The notes: generated from the letters alone by a model not told the origin. Shown: positions 43,833 through 51,767, counted from the first letter of the stretch. The stretch is DNA of 64,000 bases from MKSF01 sp037190225 (GCA_037190225.1 JBBCJL010000011.1:124001-188000), one strand, 5' to 3'. Program-made: numbers and translations.

Positions 43833-45082
43833 TCCTTCGGGCTTATTTAAGCAAACACATCCGGATTATTGCAACCGCGAAGCGGTGCTACAATTATAGA
43901 ACAAAGCATATCTATTAATAAAATCCTGAAAGGGTGATACAAAATCGTGACACCCGCTATGTCACCACGTTGTGGTTAAAGATATTGGTATAGAATAATA
44001 TCATTTAGCTAGAGGAGTGTCAGCCCTTAGGGCTTATTTAAACAAAACCATTCAGATGATGTAAAACCGCGAAGCGGTGTTACAATTATAGAACAAAGCA
44101 TATCTATCAATAAAACCCTGAAAGGGTGACACATAAATCCTAGCACCCGTTATGTCACCACATCGTGGTTATAATGATAATGGTACAATTAGCTAGAAGA
44201 ATATCAGCCCTTCGGGCTTCTTAAGATAGCCATACAGATCATTGTAACCGCATGATTATAATAATGCCATCCCTTAAAGCTTATTTCAAACAAACCCATC
44301 CGGATTATTGCAACCGCGAAGCGGTGCTACAATTATAGAACAAAGCATATCTATCAACAGAACCCTGAAAGGGTGACACATAAATCCCAAACCCCTTATG
44401 TCACCACGTTGTGGTTAAAGGTATTGGTATAGAATAATATCATTTGGCTAGAGTAGTGTCAGCCCTTAGGGCTTCTTAAGATAGCCATACAGATCATTGT
44501 AACCGCATGATTATAATAATGCCACCCCTTAAAGCTTATTTCAAACAAACCCATCCGGATTATTGCAACCGCGAAGCGGTGCTACAATTATAGAACAAAG
44601 CATATTATTACAACCTAACCCTGAAAGGGTGACACATAAACCATAAAACAACCAGCCGGATTATGGTAAACCGCGAAGCGGTGCTACAATTATAGAACAA
44701 AGCATATCTATTAATAAAATCCTGAAAGGGTGATACAAAATCGTAACACCTGCTATGTCACCACATCGTGGTTATAATGATAATGGTACAATTAGCTAGA
44801 AGAATATCAGCCCTTAGGGCTTATTAAGATAGCCATACAGATCATTGTAACCGCATGATTATAATAATGCCACCCCTTAAAGCTTATTTCAAACAAACCC
44901 ATCCGGATTATTGTAACCGCGAAGCGGGTGTAATAATTATAGAACAAAGCATATCTATCAATAAAACCCTGAAAGGGTGATACATAAACCATAAAACAAC
45001 CATCCGGATTATTGCAACCGCGAAGCGGTGCTACAATTATAGAACAAAGCATATTTATCCCAGAACCCTGAAAGGGTGACAG
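43833..45082. repeat. Array of composite short-hairpin repeats
   Basis: About 1.25 kb of degenerate direct repeats in one orientation. Each unit combines short 4-bp-stem hairpins with 3-nt loops: GCCCTTCGGGC or GCCCTTAGGGC, CCGCGAAGCGG, CCCTGAAAGGG, and CCACGTTGTGG or CCACATCGTGG. The CCGCGAAGCGG element occurs at 43875, 44067, 44314, 44569, 44671, 44917 and 45018. Spacings of about 100, 190 and 250 bp show that units lose or gain two modules. The block ATTATAGAACAAAGCATAT follows the CCGCGAAGCGG hairpin in every unit. Reading frames across it are side products of the repeat. The array ends about 6 bp from the stop codon of the adjacent membrane-protein gene. Confidence 0.92.
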
Positions 45083-45088
45083 AGGTGC

Positions 45089-45943
45089 TTACCGGACATA
45101 CTTCCTGATATACCTTTCCGCAGTTTCCACGCTACCATTGTGCAATATCTGGTTATCTTTTACGATCACTACGGTAGGATAGATCCTGACATCAAAAACC
45201 TCTGCAATATTTTCTGAACCTCTTACAGAAGGAAATGTATATTTTTCCGTTCTTTTAAAGATGTCAAAAGTATCTGACCTCAAAGGTTTGTTGACCGCAT
45301 AAAATTGCAGCTCCGGATGATCCTTATACTGCTCATATAGTTTTTCAAAAGCAGGAAACTTTTCAAAACAAATCATACACTGAGTGTTCCAGAAATCCAT
45401 TACTATATATTTATCCTTATCTAACTTTACTTTATTAGCCTGCCTATCTGTTAATTCAAACACTTCTTTTTTTTCATCTATATATTTTTTAGCATCCAAG
45501 GTTGTATGAAAAATAAAATCATAGTAATAAGAATGGTTGAAATAAAAAAATGTACACAATGCAAGAGGCACTAACACTAATAATATCCTTACACTCTTGT
45601 TATTTTTATTTCTGAAGATAGCGAATCCCGAAACTACACCTGTTATTGCAGATAAAATATTCGGGAAAGCAAGAAAGTCTTTAAGATGACCTTTGGTAAA
45701 AAAAGTATATAAAGGCATTCCCAAACCCAATACTCCCCAAAACAATGTGAATCCTATTATATAGATTCTGAAATACCGTGACCGGTATTTCAGAATCAGT
45801 AATGTGAGTATTAAATACTTAACAAACATTACGATCAGATCAAGCTGAGCATTAAACGCTCTTACCCATCCTGTGCTTAGCTCAAATATCATAACAAGAC
45901 AAGTAGCTATAAGCAGACTCCCAATTTTCCTATACACTGACAT
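45089..45943 (-). CDS. Polytopic membrane protein with C-terminal thioredoxin domain, copy B
   Basis: The 284-residue protein has about five membrane helices (6-22, 36-53, 60-82, 92-110, 118-136) and a thioredoxin-like domain (about 165-284). The domain has an active-site CMIC motif (C189, C192) in DFWNTQCMICFEKFP and a cis-proline in RIYPTVV. It resembles TlpA-type thiol-disulfide proteins fused to a MauE/DoxX-like membrane part, with the redox domain probably periplasmic. The last 92 residues differ from copy A by one residue, while the first 190 share only about half. It starts 33 bp behind the remnant of a cysteine-rich peptide gene. Confidence 0.8.
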   Translation of the reverse strand: MSVYRKIGSLLIATCLVMIFELSTGWVRAFNAQLDLIVMFVKYLILTLLILKYRSRYFRIYIIGFTLFWGVLGLGMPLYTFFTKGHLKDFLAFPNILSAITGVVSGFAIFRNKNNKSVRILLVLVPLALCTFFYFNHSYYYDFIFHTTLDAKKYIDEKKEVFELTDRQANKVKLDKDKYIVMDFWNTQCMICFEKFPAFEKLYEQYKDHPELQFYAVNKPLRSDTFDIFKRTEKYTFPSVRGSENIAEVFDVRIYPTVVIVKDNQILHNGSVETAERYIRKYVR

Positions 45944-45976
45944 GATAAATATTTCTTAAGTTTAAAAACTATAAAA

Positions 45977-46135
45977 TTACTCACAACGTCCATTACATGG
46001 CCATACCCATCCAAAACCACAACCCCAAGAGGTTGGGTCGCAGTCAGCGCCACTATTACACTTATGAAATGACACTAACGGACAATCAAAAATTGACTCC
46101 GTAGTACAATGACAGTTCTTTCGGGTATCAAGGAG
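45977..46135 (-). pseudogene. Remnant of fulvocin C-like cysteine-rich precursor gene
   Basis: The minus-strand frame encodes KNCHCTTESIFDC, then HKC, ADC, GCGFGWVWPC and NGRC. This is an eight-cysteine domain with the order CxC-C-C-C-GC-C-C seen in the intact precursor at 47137-47799 (the last three gaps are 6, 7 and 3 residues in both). The frame continues upstream into repeat sequence and has no ATG, so the leader and the first two thirds of the gene are missing. It lies 33 bp before copy B of the membrane redox gene; the intact pair is 35 bp apart. Expression from a TTG in the repeat (46192) cannot be excluded. Confidence 0.7.
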
Positions 46136-46146
46136 TGTTACAACAG

Positions 46147-46232
46147 TTCGGATTACGCAGAACCGCGAAGCGATGTAATAATTATAGAACAAAGCATATC
46201 TATCAACAGAACCCCGAAAGGGTGACAGAGGT
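46147..46232. repeat. Single hairpin-repeat unit between the two cassette copies
   Basis: One degenerate unit has CCGCGAAGCGA (46163-46173), the ATTATAGAACAAAGCATAT block and CCCCGAAAGGG, in the same orientation as the main array. It sits between the 3' end of copy A of the redox gene and the truncated precursor gene, at the likely breakpoint of the duplication. Confidence 0.88.
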
Positions 46233-46234
46233 GC

Positions 46235-47101
46235 TTACCGGACATACTTCCTGATATACCTTTCCGCAGTTTCCACGCTACCATTGTGCAATATCTGGTT
46301 GTCTTTTACGATCACTACGGTAGGATAGATCCTGACATCAAAAACCTCTGCAATATTTTCTGAACCTCTTACAGAAGGAAATGTATATTTTTCCGTTCTT
46401 TTAAAGATGTCAAAAGTATCTGACCTCAGAGGTTTATTGACAGCATAAAACTGCAGCTCCGGATGATCCTTATACTGCTCATACAATTTTTCAAAATCGG
46501 GAAATTTTTCAAAACAGGCATAGCAGCTTGTATGCCAGAAATCCATAACCGTATATTTATGCTTATCCAGCACAACTTCTGTACCATCGGTATCGAACAA
46601 TGAATAGATGTCCTTTTGCGCATCTATCTTTTCTTTGGGATTAAAATTGGTATAGAAAATCAAATCATAGTAATAAGCATTATTGAAATAGAAGCCTATA
46701 CACAATAGTATCACAACCACGGAAAAGATTACACTTTTCATTCTGCTTTTCTTTATTTCAAATACATAACCCGCATAAACCCCGAAACATGCGGACAGTA
46801 TATTGGGAAATGAAAAAAATACAGACGACAATGGGTGCTGGCTGATTTCTTTTAGGGGCGGAGCAATATAAAAAATCAACATAACCCACATCAGGCAAAA
46901 GGCAGTAATAAATATTTTTGAAAACCTTTTTTTATATTTAAAAATCAGAATAGATACGAACAAGTACTTTACAAACATGACTATTATGTCAAATTGCATA
47001 TAAAATTTTCTTACCCATCCGGTGCATCCTTCAAACAAGAATAGTAATAAAATAAAAACTACAAGGGTTATAATCTTTTTAAGTGCAGACATAATAGTCA
47101 T
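46235..47101 (-). CDS. Polytopic membrane protein with C-terminal thioredoxin domain, copy A
   Basis: The 288-residue protein has about five membrane helices in the first 140 residues and a thioredoxin-like domain with a CYAC motif (C193, C196) in DFWHTSCYACFEKFP and a cis-proline in RIYPTVV. It lies 35 bp behind the intact cysteine-rich precursor and is probably co-transcribed with it. The pairing suggests that it makes, isomerises or reduces disulfides in the precursor's eight-cysteine domain, or delivers redox equivalents for it. The base composition is visibly more A+T-rich than the surrounding genes. The 3' end is nearly identical to copy B. Confidence 0.82.
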   Translation of the reverse strand: MTIMSALKKIITLVVFILLLFLFEGCTGWVRKFYMQFDIIVMFVKYLFVSILIFKYKKRFSKIFITAFCLMWVMLIFYIAPPLKEISQHPLSSVFFSFPNILSACFGVYAGYVFEIKKSRMKSVIFSVVVILLCIGFYFNNAYYYDLIFYTNFNPKEKIDAQKDIYSLFDTDGTEVVLDKHKYTVMDFWHTSCYACFEKFPDFEKLYEQYKDHPELQFYAVNKPLRSDTFDIFKRTEKYTFPSVRGSENIAEVFDVRIYPTVVIVKDNQILHNGSVETAERYIRKYVR

Positions 47102-47136
47102 ATTTAAATGTTATAAATCATCATTTTGTTACACTC

Positions 47137-47799
47137 TCACACTCCGCCACAAAGCCCGTTACACGTACCTAACCAAGCTGCTCCACATCCTCCTCTGACC
47201 TCCTCACACCCTCCTTTCGTGCACTTGGTGGAACCTATACAGTCGCCAAGAATTATTCCGCCACCGCTAGCACATTCACATTTTGTGGCTGCGACGCCAC
47301 CGGCAAGCCTTTCATAAAAATTATTCATAAACTCTCCAAATGGCTCATATGTAAATAGTGTGTAAAGGTAGTATGTGATTAATGTGTCATTAGCTATCAA
47401 AGACTTAACATGATCATTTACATACAAAACAACAGCATCTGCCAGCATCGAATCCGAATATATATCCGGCGTGATCATATCTTTTAAAGTATTCAGATGC
47501 GCTTCCAGATCTGGCGACAATGTTTCAGTAGCCTTTATATAGGCTATTTTTTCCCTCCATAGCTCCGCTTTGTTTTCATCGGAAATGGCATTGAAGATCG
47601 CTCTCTGGGTATCAATACCATACGCATTGATCCCTTCCAGGGTGATGCCTTCCCAGGTTTCCATGTGCTGCGATACGAACTGATGGATGTTTTCATCACA
47701 GGAATACTTTAATCCCGATTCTTTTTTACAAGATGCCAAAGTACCCATTATCAGGACAACTACAGCCATCAGCTTTAAAATTTCTTTTCTCATTTTCAT
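47137..47799 (-). CDS. Fulvocin C-related bacteriocin-like precursor (lipoprotein leader, 8-Cys C terminus)
   Basis: The 220-residue protein starts with a lipoprotein signal (lipobox LASC, C24). A helical acidic region of about 140 residues follows. The C-terminal domain of 47 residues has cysteines at 174, 176, 187, 193, 198, 205, 213 and 217, and ends GCGAAWLGTCNGLCGGV. An eight-cysteine CxC...GCG...W...C pattern recalls fulvocin C, a disulfide-rich myxobacterial bacteriocin, and the fulvocin C-related proteins of Bacteroidota (from memory, not a search). A Gly-Gly pair at 167-168 just before the cysteine domain could be a processing site. A secreted antimicrobial or signalling peptide is inferred, not shown. 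Confidence 0.78.
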   Translation of the reverse strand: MKMRKEILKLMAVVVLIMGTLASCKKESGLKYSCDENIHQFVSQHMETWEGITLEGINAYGIDTQRAIFNAISDENKAELWREKIAYIKATETLSPDLEAHLNTLKDMITPDIYSDSMLADAVVLYVNDHVKSLIANDTLITYYLYTLFTYEPFGEFMNNFYERLAGGVAATKCECASGGGIILGDCIGSTKCTKGGCEEVRGGCGAAWLGTCNGLCGGV

Positions 47800-47881
47800 A
47801 TTCGTTTAAGAGTTTAAAAAAATATTATCGAAACGAAAATAGTATCTCCCGCCGCTGAAAATAAAAACTTAATGACGTAAC

Positions 47882-47908
47882 TTACACCGAAATTAGTGTA
47901 ATTTACAC
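47882..47908. promoter_or_regulatory. Candidate operator between the XRE regulator and the precursor gene
   Basis: Three half-sites occur: TTACAC (47882-47887), GTGTAA (47896-47901) and TTACAC (47903-47908). The last two form a palindrome with a 1-nt centre. They lie in the 153-bp divergent spacer, upstream of both start codons, where a regulator could control both promoters. Confidence 0.5.
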
Positions 47909-47952
47909 CCCTGTTAACGGTTTATTTTTATTAAATATATTTACTTATCATT

Positions 47953-48315
47953 ATGTACGGTACAAAGATCACTTCTATAAGGCTTGCCAGGGGATATACG
48001 CAGGAGTATGTGGCTAAGCAGATAGGGCTGGACCAGCAGAGCTATTCCAAAATAGAAAAGGATAATAAGGTAAAGGTAAGCGATGAGCTGCTTAGTAAAA
48101 TAGCAGAAGTATTGGGCGTATCCATAGAAGACATCAAAAGCCCTACGCCAATTATCATGAGCTTTCATAACAGCCCTTATAGCGGTCAAATAACCAATTC
48201 AAACAATACAGATGCCCAGCTGATAGAGGCCCTGAGAAACGAGCTGCAGGAAAAGAATGAACAGCTTAAAGAAAAAGACGAACAGATAAAAGCCCTTATA
48301 GCAAAGCTGAAATAA
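47953..48315 (+). CDS. XRE-family transcriptional regulator with C-terminal coiled coil
   Basis: The 120-residue protein has an N-terminal helix-turn-helix of the XRE/Cro-CI type (about 6-62: IRLARGYTQEYVAKQIGLDQ, SYSKIEKD, KIAEVLGV), a short linker and a charged coiled coil (about 85-119) for dimerisation. It is divergent from the bacteriocin-like precursor and faces it across half-sites typical of a dimeric repressor. A TATATTTA box (47936-47943) may be its promoter. The last six residues, LIAKLK, are encoded inside a palindrome shared with the next gene. Confidence 0.88.
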   Translation: MYGTKITSIRLARGYTQEYVAKQIGLDQQSYSKIEKDNKVKVSDELLSKIAEVLGVSIEDIKSPTPIIMSFHNSPYSGQITNSNNTDAQLIEALRNELQEKNEQLKEKDEQIKALIAKLK

Positions 48316-48338
48316 TATTATTTCAGCTTTGCTATAAG
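48295..48338. terminator. 44-bp perfect palindrome: overlapping ends of two convergent genes and bidirectional terminator
   Basis: A perfect inverted repeat centred between 48316 and 48317 covers both stop codons (48313-48315 and 48318-48320). Each arm encodes the last codons of one gene, so both proteins end in LIAKLK. Little loop is left; the structure can act as a terminator or 3' stabiliser for both transcripts. Confidence 0.8.
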
Positions 48339-49751
48339 CTGCGGATAATTTTCCTGAACAAATTGCAGCATAAACCGGTGTGCCTCTTCATGATTATTTT
48401 TCACCACACCATCCAGGATCGCTTCCCGTATAGCGGTCTTGATCATTCCTACCTCTTTCCCGGGCGGCAGGTTAAATGTTTCCATGATCTCATTACCGGA
48501 GATCGGGGGCTGCCAGTTGCGTATCTTATCGCTCTCTTCCACCTCCCGTAACCGTTCGGCCACCATATCGAAGTTTTTGAGATACCGCTCTACCTTAGCC
48601 GGGTTTTTGGACGTGATATCCGCTTTGCACATGATCATCAGGTCATCAATATCATCTCCCGCATCAAATAGCAGGCGCCTTACCGCGGAATCGGTAATAT
48701 TTTCCTTGGTAAGCGAAATGGGCCGGTGGTGCAGGTAAACGATCTTACGTACATATTCCATCGTATCATGGAGCGGCAATTTCAGATCGTTAAATATCCT
48801 GGGCACCATCCTGGCGCTGACCACTTCGTGGCCATGAAAGGTCCAGCCTGTTCCTTTTTCAAATTTCTTGGTCGGGGCTTTCCCGATATCATGCAGCAAA
48901 GCGGCCCAGCGCAGCCATAGATTATCCGTATGATGCGCTATGTTGTCCACTACCTGGAAGGTATGGTAGAGATTATCCTTATGACCTTTATTATCTATAT
49001 ATTCCGTACCGGACAAGGCTGCCAGCTGCGGCAGGATCAGCTTTAGCAGGCCGGTCCGGAACAGCAGGTCAAGCCCGATGGACGGCTTGGAACTCATCAG
49101 TATCTTATTCAGCTCCACGGCTATCCTTTCACGGGTAATGATCCCGATCCTGTGCGCTTCCGCTTTGATACCATTGAAACATTTTTCCTCCAGGTAGAAA
49201 TTCAGCTGAGTGGCAAACCGGATGGCACGCATCATCCGCAGCGGATCATCGCTGAAGGTCTGCTGCGGCTCGAGCGGTGTACGGATGATCTTAAGCTGTA
49301 TATCCTCTACCCCGTCAAAAGGATCTATCAGCCGGAGGAAATCGGCTTTGCCGAGGCTTAATGCCAGGGCATTAATGGTAAAATCCCGTCTTTTCTGGTC
49401 GTCTTCCAGCGTGCCGGGGCTCACCATCGGATTCCTGGATTCCTTATTGTAGGATTCTTTCCGTGCGCCCACGAACTCCAGGTCGATATCCTTATACCTG
49501 AAATGCGCAGTGCCGTAGGTCCTGAACACGCTGAGCTTTGCCTGCGGGGCTATGGTAGCCGCCAGCTCCCGGGCGAACACGATGCCATCCCCGATACATA
49601 CCACATCAATATCCTTATTGTAACGATCCAATATTTTATCACGGACAAAACCGCCGATCACGTACGCCTCCAGCTGCAGGCGCTCTGCCGTATCGGACAT
49701 GGCCTGGAGCAGGGTCAGCTCCGCAGCGGAAAAATTCAATGTACTCTTCAA
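48318..49751 (-). CDS. cca: CCA-adding enzyme / tRNA nucleotidyltransferase with HD domain
   Basis: The 477-residue protein has a class II nucleotidyltransferase head (about 25-160) with GGFVRDKILDR and the catalytic DIDVV aspartates, the RRDFTINALAL motif, and an HD domain (ALLHDIGKAPTKKFEKG) in the C-terminal half. It adds or repairs the CCA end of tRNA; both tRNA-Gln genes in this window lack encoded CCA, so the enzyme is needed. A poly(A) polymerase activity cannot be fully excluded by sequence alone. It is convergent with the XRE regulator. Confidence 0.9.
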   Translation of the reverse strand: MKSTLNFSAAELTLLQAMSDTAERLQLEAYVIGGFVRDKILDRYNKDIDVVCIGDGIVFARELAATIAPQAKLSVFRTYGTAHFRYKDIDLEFVGARKESYNKESRNPMVSPGTLEDDQKRRDFTINALALSLGKADFLRLIDPFDGVEDIQLKIIRTPLEPQQTFSDDPLRMMRAIRFATQLNFYLEEKCFNGIKAEAHRIGIITRERIAVELNKILMSSKPSIGLDLLFRTGLLKLILPQLAALSGTEYIDNKGHKDNLYHTFQVVDNIAHHTDNLWLRWAALLHDIGKAPTKKFEKGTGWTFHGHEVVSARMVPRIFNDLKLPLHDTMEYVRKIVYLHHRPISLTKENITDSAVRRLLFDAGDDIDDLMIMCKADITSKNPAKVERYLKNFDMVAERLREVEESDKIRNWQPPISGNEIMETFNLPPGKEVGMIKTAIREAILDGVVKNNHEEAHRFMLQFVQENYPQLIAKLK

Positions 49752-49832
49752 GCTGTAATTAAATTAATAAAGCAGAGGAAGACAATACCTATCTTACTCT
49801 GCTTTTATTATGGACATTTAGTATTCTGTATA

Positions 49833-50465
49833 TTAATCTTCTTTCTTTTTAGCCGCTTTTTTAGCTGCGGTCTTTTTCTTGGGAGCAGCTTCTTTTACGG
49901 GCGTCTCTTCAGCAGCTTTCGGAGCGGCCTTCTTCTTGGCAGGCGCCTTCTTCTTGGGCGCTTCCATCGTTTCCTCAGCCGTTACTTCTTCTGCCGGTGT
50001 CACCGCTTCTTCATTTTTATCCAGTACCACCTCACCCACATCTACCGACTGGGCAGCTATAGCCTGCTTCAGGGATTCAAAATTAAGCATATCCGCTTTT
50101 TTCAGTATATCATACCATTTGAACACCTTCTTTATATCGCTGGTATATACTCTTTGCGTATCAAAAGAGGGTAATATTTTGCCAAACAATGCACGGAACG
50201 TCTTATCATCTTTCTTACCGTTCAATGCCAGCACTTCCACATCATCATTTTTTATCAGCTCAAACACTTCATGCAAGCGCACATTCTTATCTTCTGTAGT
50301 ATAAATTTCAATACTCTCCAGCGGCGTGATCTGGTGCAGCCTGGAAGAGATGAATTTTATACTGTTATCCACCAGACTACGAACGATGGCGCCATCATTT
50401 TTCGTACTTACTAAAACAAATAAACCACTTAAGCCTGTAACGGCAACTACATGTCTGTATTCCAT
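49833..50465 (-). CDS. DUF5606 protein with lysine/alanine-rich tail
   Basis: The conserved start MEYRHVVAVTGLSGLF lies at 50465; the frame is open for 31 more codons upstream but these are not conserved-looking. The domain (about 1-135) has LVSTKNDGAIVRSL and FISSRLHQITPLESIEIY. From about residue 145 a tail of 65 residues is rich in Lys, Ala, Pro and Glu (KKKAPAKKKAAPKAAEE), like histone H1-type tails. The family is common in Bacteroidota and has no known function; the tail suggests contact with nucleic acid or other acidic partners. Confidence 0.8.
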   Translation of the reverse strand: MEYRHVVAVTGLSGLFVLVSTKNDGAIVRSLVDNSIKFISSRLHQITPLESIEIYTTEDKNVRLHEVFELIKNDDVEVLALNGKKDDKTFRALFGKILPSFDTQRVYTSDIKKVFKWYDILKKADMLNFESLKQAIAAQSVDVGEVVLDKNEEAVTPAEEVTAEETMEAPKKKAPAKKKAAPKAAEETPVKEAAPKKKTAAKKAAKKKED

Positions 50466-50571
50466 TATCTTTAATAAAAATTTAATTTGGTTGGCAAAAA
50501 TAAGTTTTTTCTGATTATTAATATGATTTTTACAATCATAAATTTTATTTCTGTCCAAAGATAATCAAAAA

Positions 50572-51564
50572 TCATGAAGTTGCTTCCTTCACTTCCTTTA
50601 CAGGCTCCGCATCCTTAGCGGCTTCCTGCTGCTTCAGCTTCTTCTCATAGATGGCCACCGGGCTGCCGAACACCATAAACCATTTCTGGCGGAAGCCTTT
50701 GGCCTCCCGCATATCCTTCAGTATATCCTTATATTCATGGAAATTAATAAAGATAGGATTGGATTTCTGTTCGATGTTCGTGGTAATGCCATACCTGACA
50801 GGTTCTACTTCAGGCTCATAGGTCTTCCATATCCTGTCCCAGAAAATAAAAGTGGCGCCATAGTTCTTATCAAGATACTGTTCATTGGATCCGTGGTGCA
50901 CACGGTGATTGGAAGGTGTGGCGAATACATATTCCACCCAGGCAGGCAGCTTACGGATATATTCCGTATGTACCCAGAACTGGAACAATACAGCTACCTG
51001 GTTCGTGATAAAAAAGATAATCGGATGAAAGCCCAGGAAGGCTATAGGCAGGAAGAAGATCACCTTCAGGTGCTGCACCCAGCTCTGGCGGAAAGAAACG
51101 GTAAGATTGTAATGCTCCCCGCTGTGATGCACCACGTGCGTAGCCCACCAGAAACGGTGCTCGTGGGAGATACGATGCGCCCAATAGCTGCACAGATCGT
51201 AAATGATATAGCAGGGAATGAACAGCCACCAGTAAGAGCTCCAGGAGAAAGGCGACTGGTCATAGTGCAGCTCCATGCGCCAGGGTACAAGATTGTAGAT
51301 CCATACGACCACATACAGCAGCAGCACCTTCACCGCGGCACTGATAACAAGATTCCCTATGCCGACCCAAAGCGAGCCCCAGGTCTCCTTCGCTTCATAA
51401 TATTTCCGGTCCTGCAGGTATGCTATCAGCATTTCCAGCAAGGAAAAAAAGATAAGAAATGGTACGGCCCATAAAATAAGAGGAGGCGCTTTCGCATCCA
51501 GGTCCATCAATGCTTCTTTGATCAGGGGAATCTTTTCCGCCCCAAACAACTGTAATAAAATCAT
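50572..51564 (-). CDS. Sterol desaturase/fatty acid hydroxylase superfamily protein
   Basis: The ATG at 51564 (MILLQLFGAEKIPL) gives 330 residues; an upstream GTG at 51603 is less likely. The protein has about five membrane helices and the histidine clusters HRISHEHRFWW, HVVHHSGEHYN and HRVHHGSNEQYLDKNYG, which bind a di-iron centre. Members hydroxylate or desaturate sterols, hopanoids, sphingolipids or ether lipids at the inner membrane. The charged C-terminal tail (KLKQQEAAKDAEPVKEVKE) is unusual. The substrate is unknown; Bacteroidota sphingolipids are one possibility. Confidence 0.87.
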   Translation of the reverse strand: MILLQLFGAEKIPLIKEALMDLDAKAPPLILWAVPFLIFFSLLEMLIAYLQDRKYYEAKETWGSLWVGIGNLVISAAVKVLLLYVVVWIYNLVPWRMELHYDQSPFSWSSYWWLFIPCYIIYDLCSYWAHRISHEHRFWWATHVVHHSGEHYNLTVSFRQSWVQHLKVIFFLPIAFLGFHPIIFFITNQVAVLFQFWVHTEYIRKLPAWVEYVFATPSNHRVHHGSNEQYLDKNYGATFIFWDRIWKTYEPEVEPVRYGITTNIEQKSNPIFINFHEYKDILKDMREAKGFRQKWFMVFGSPVAIYEKKLKQQEAAKDAEPVKEVKEATS

Positions 51565-51767
51565 AATACTTGTAAAATAAAAATAGGGAAATAGAAAATC
51601 CACTCCCCTCCTGTAAAAGTTGGTGTAAATGTAATAATATTTTCCGTCATTTCAAGGTACGCTATATAAACATGACAATCTCACAACAGTTTACCCTATA
51701 GCTACTCAAAAAAAAAATTATAACTTAGCCCTTATTTTCAATAAACACAAAATAAAACAAACTGTTC

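Noticed and set aside
44807..45052. 81-codon open frame inside the repeat array
   Set aside because: Its sequence is a translation of the repeat modules (for example FYNYYTRFAVTIIRMG) and is not a gene.
43833..45082. CRISPR array
   Set aside because: Repeats are long, modular and unevenly spaced, there are no unique spacers of constant length, and no cas genes are present.
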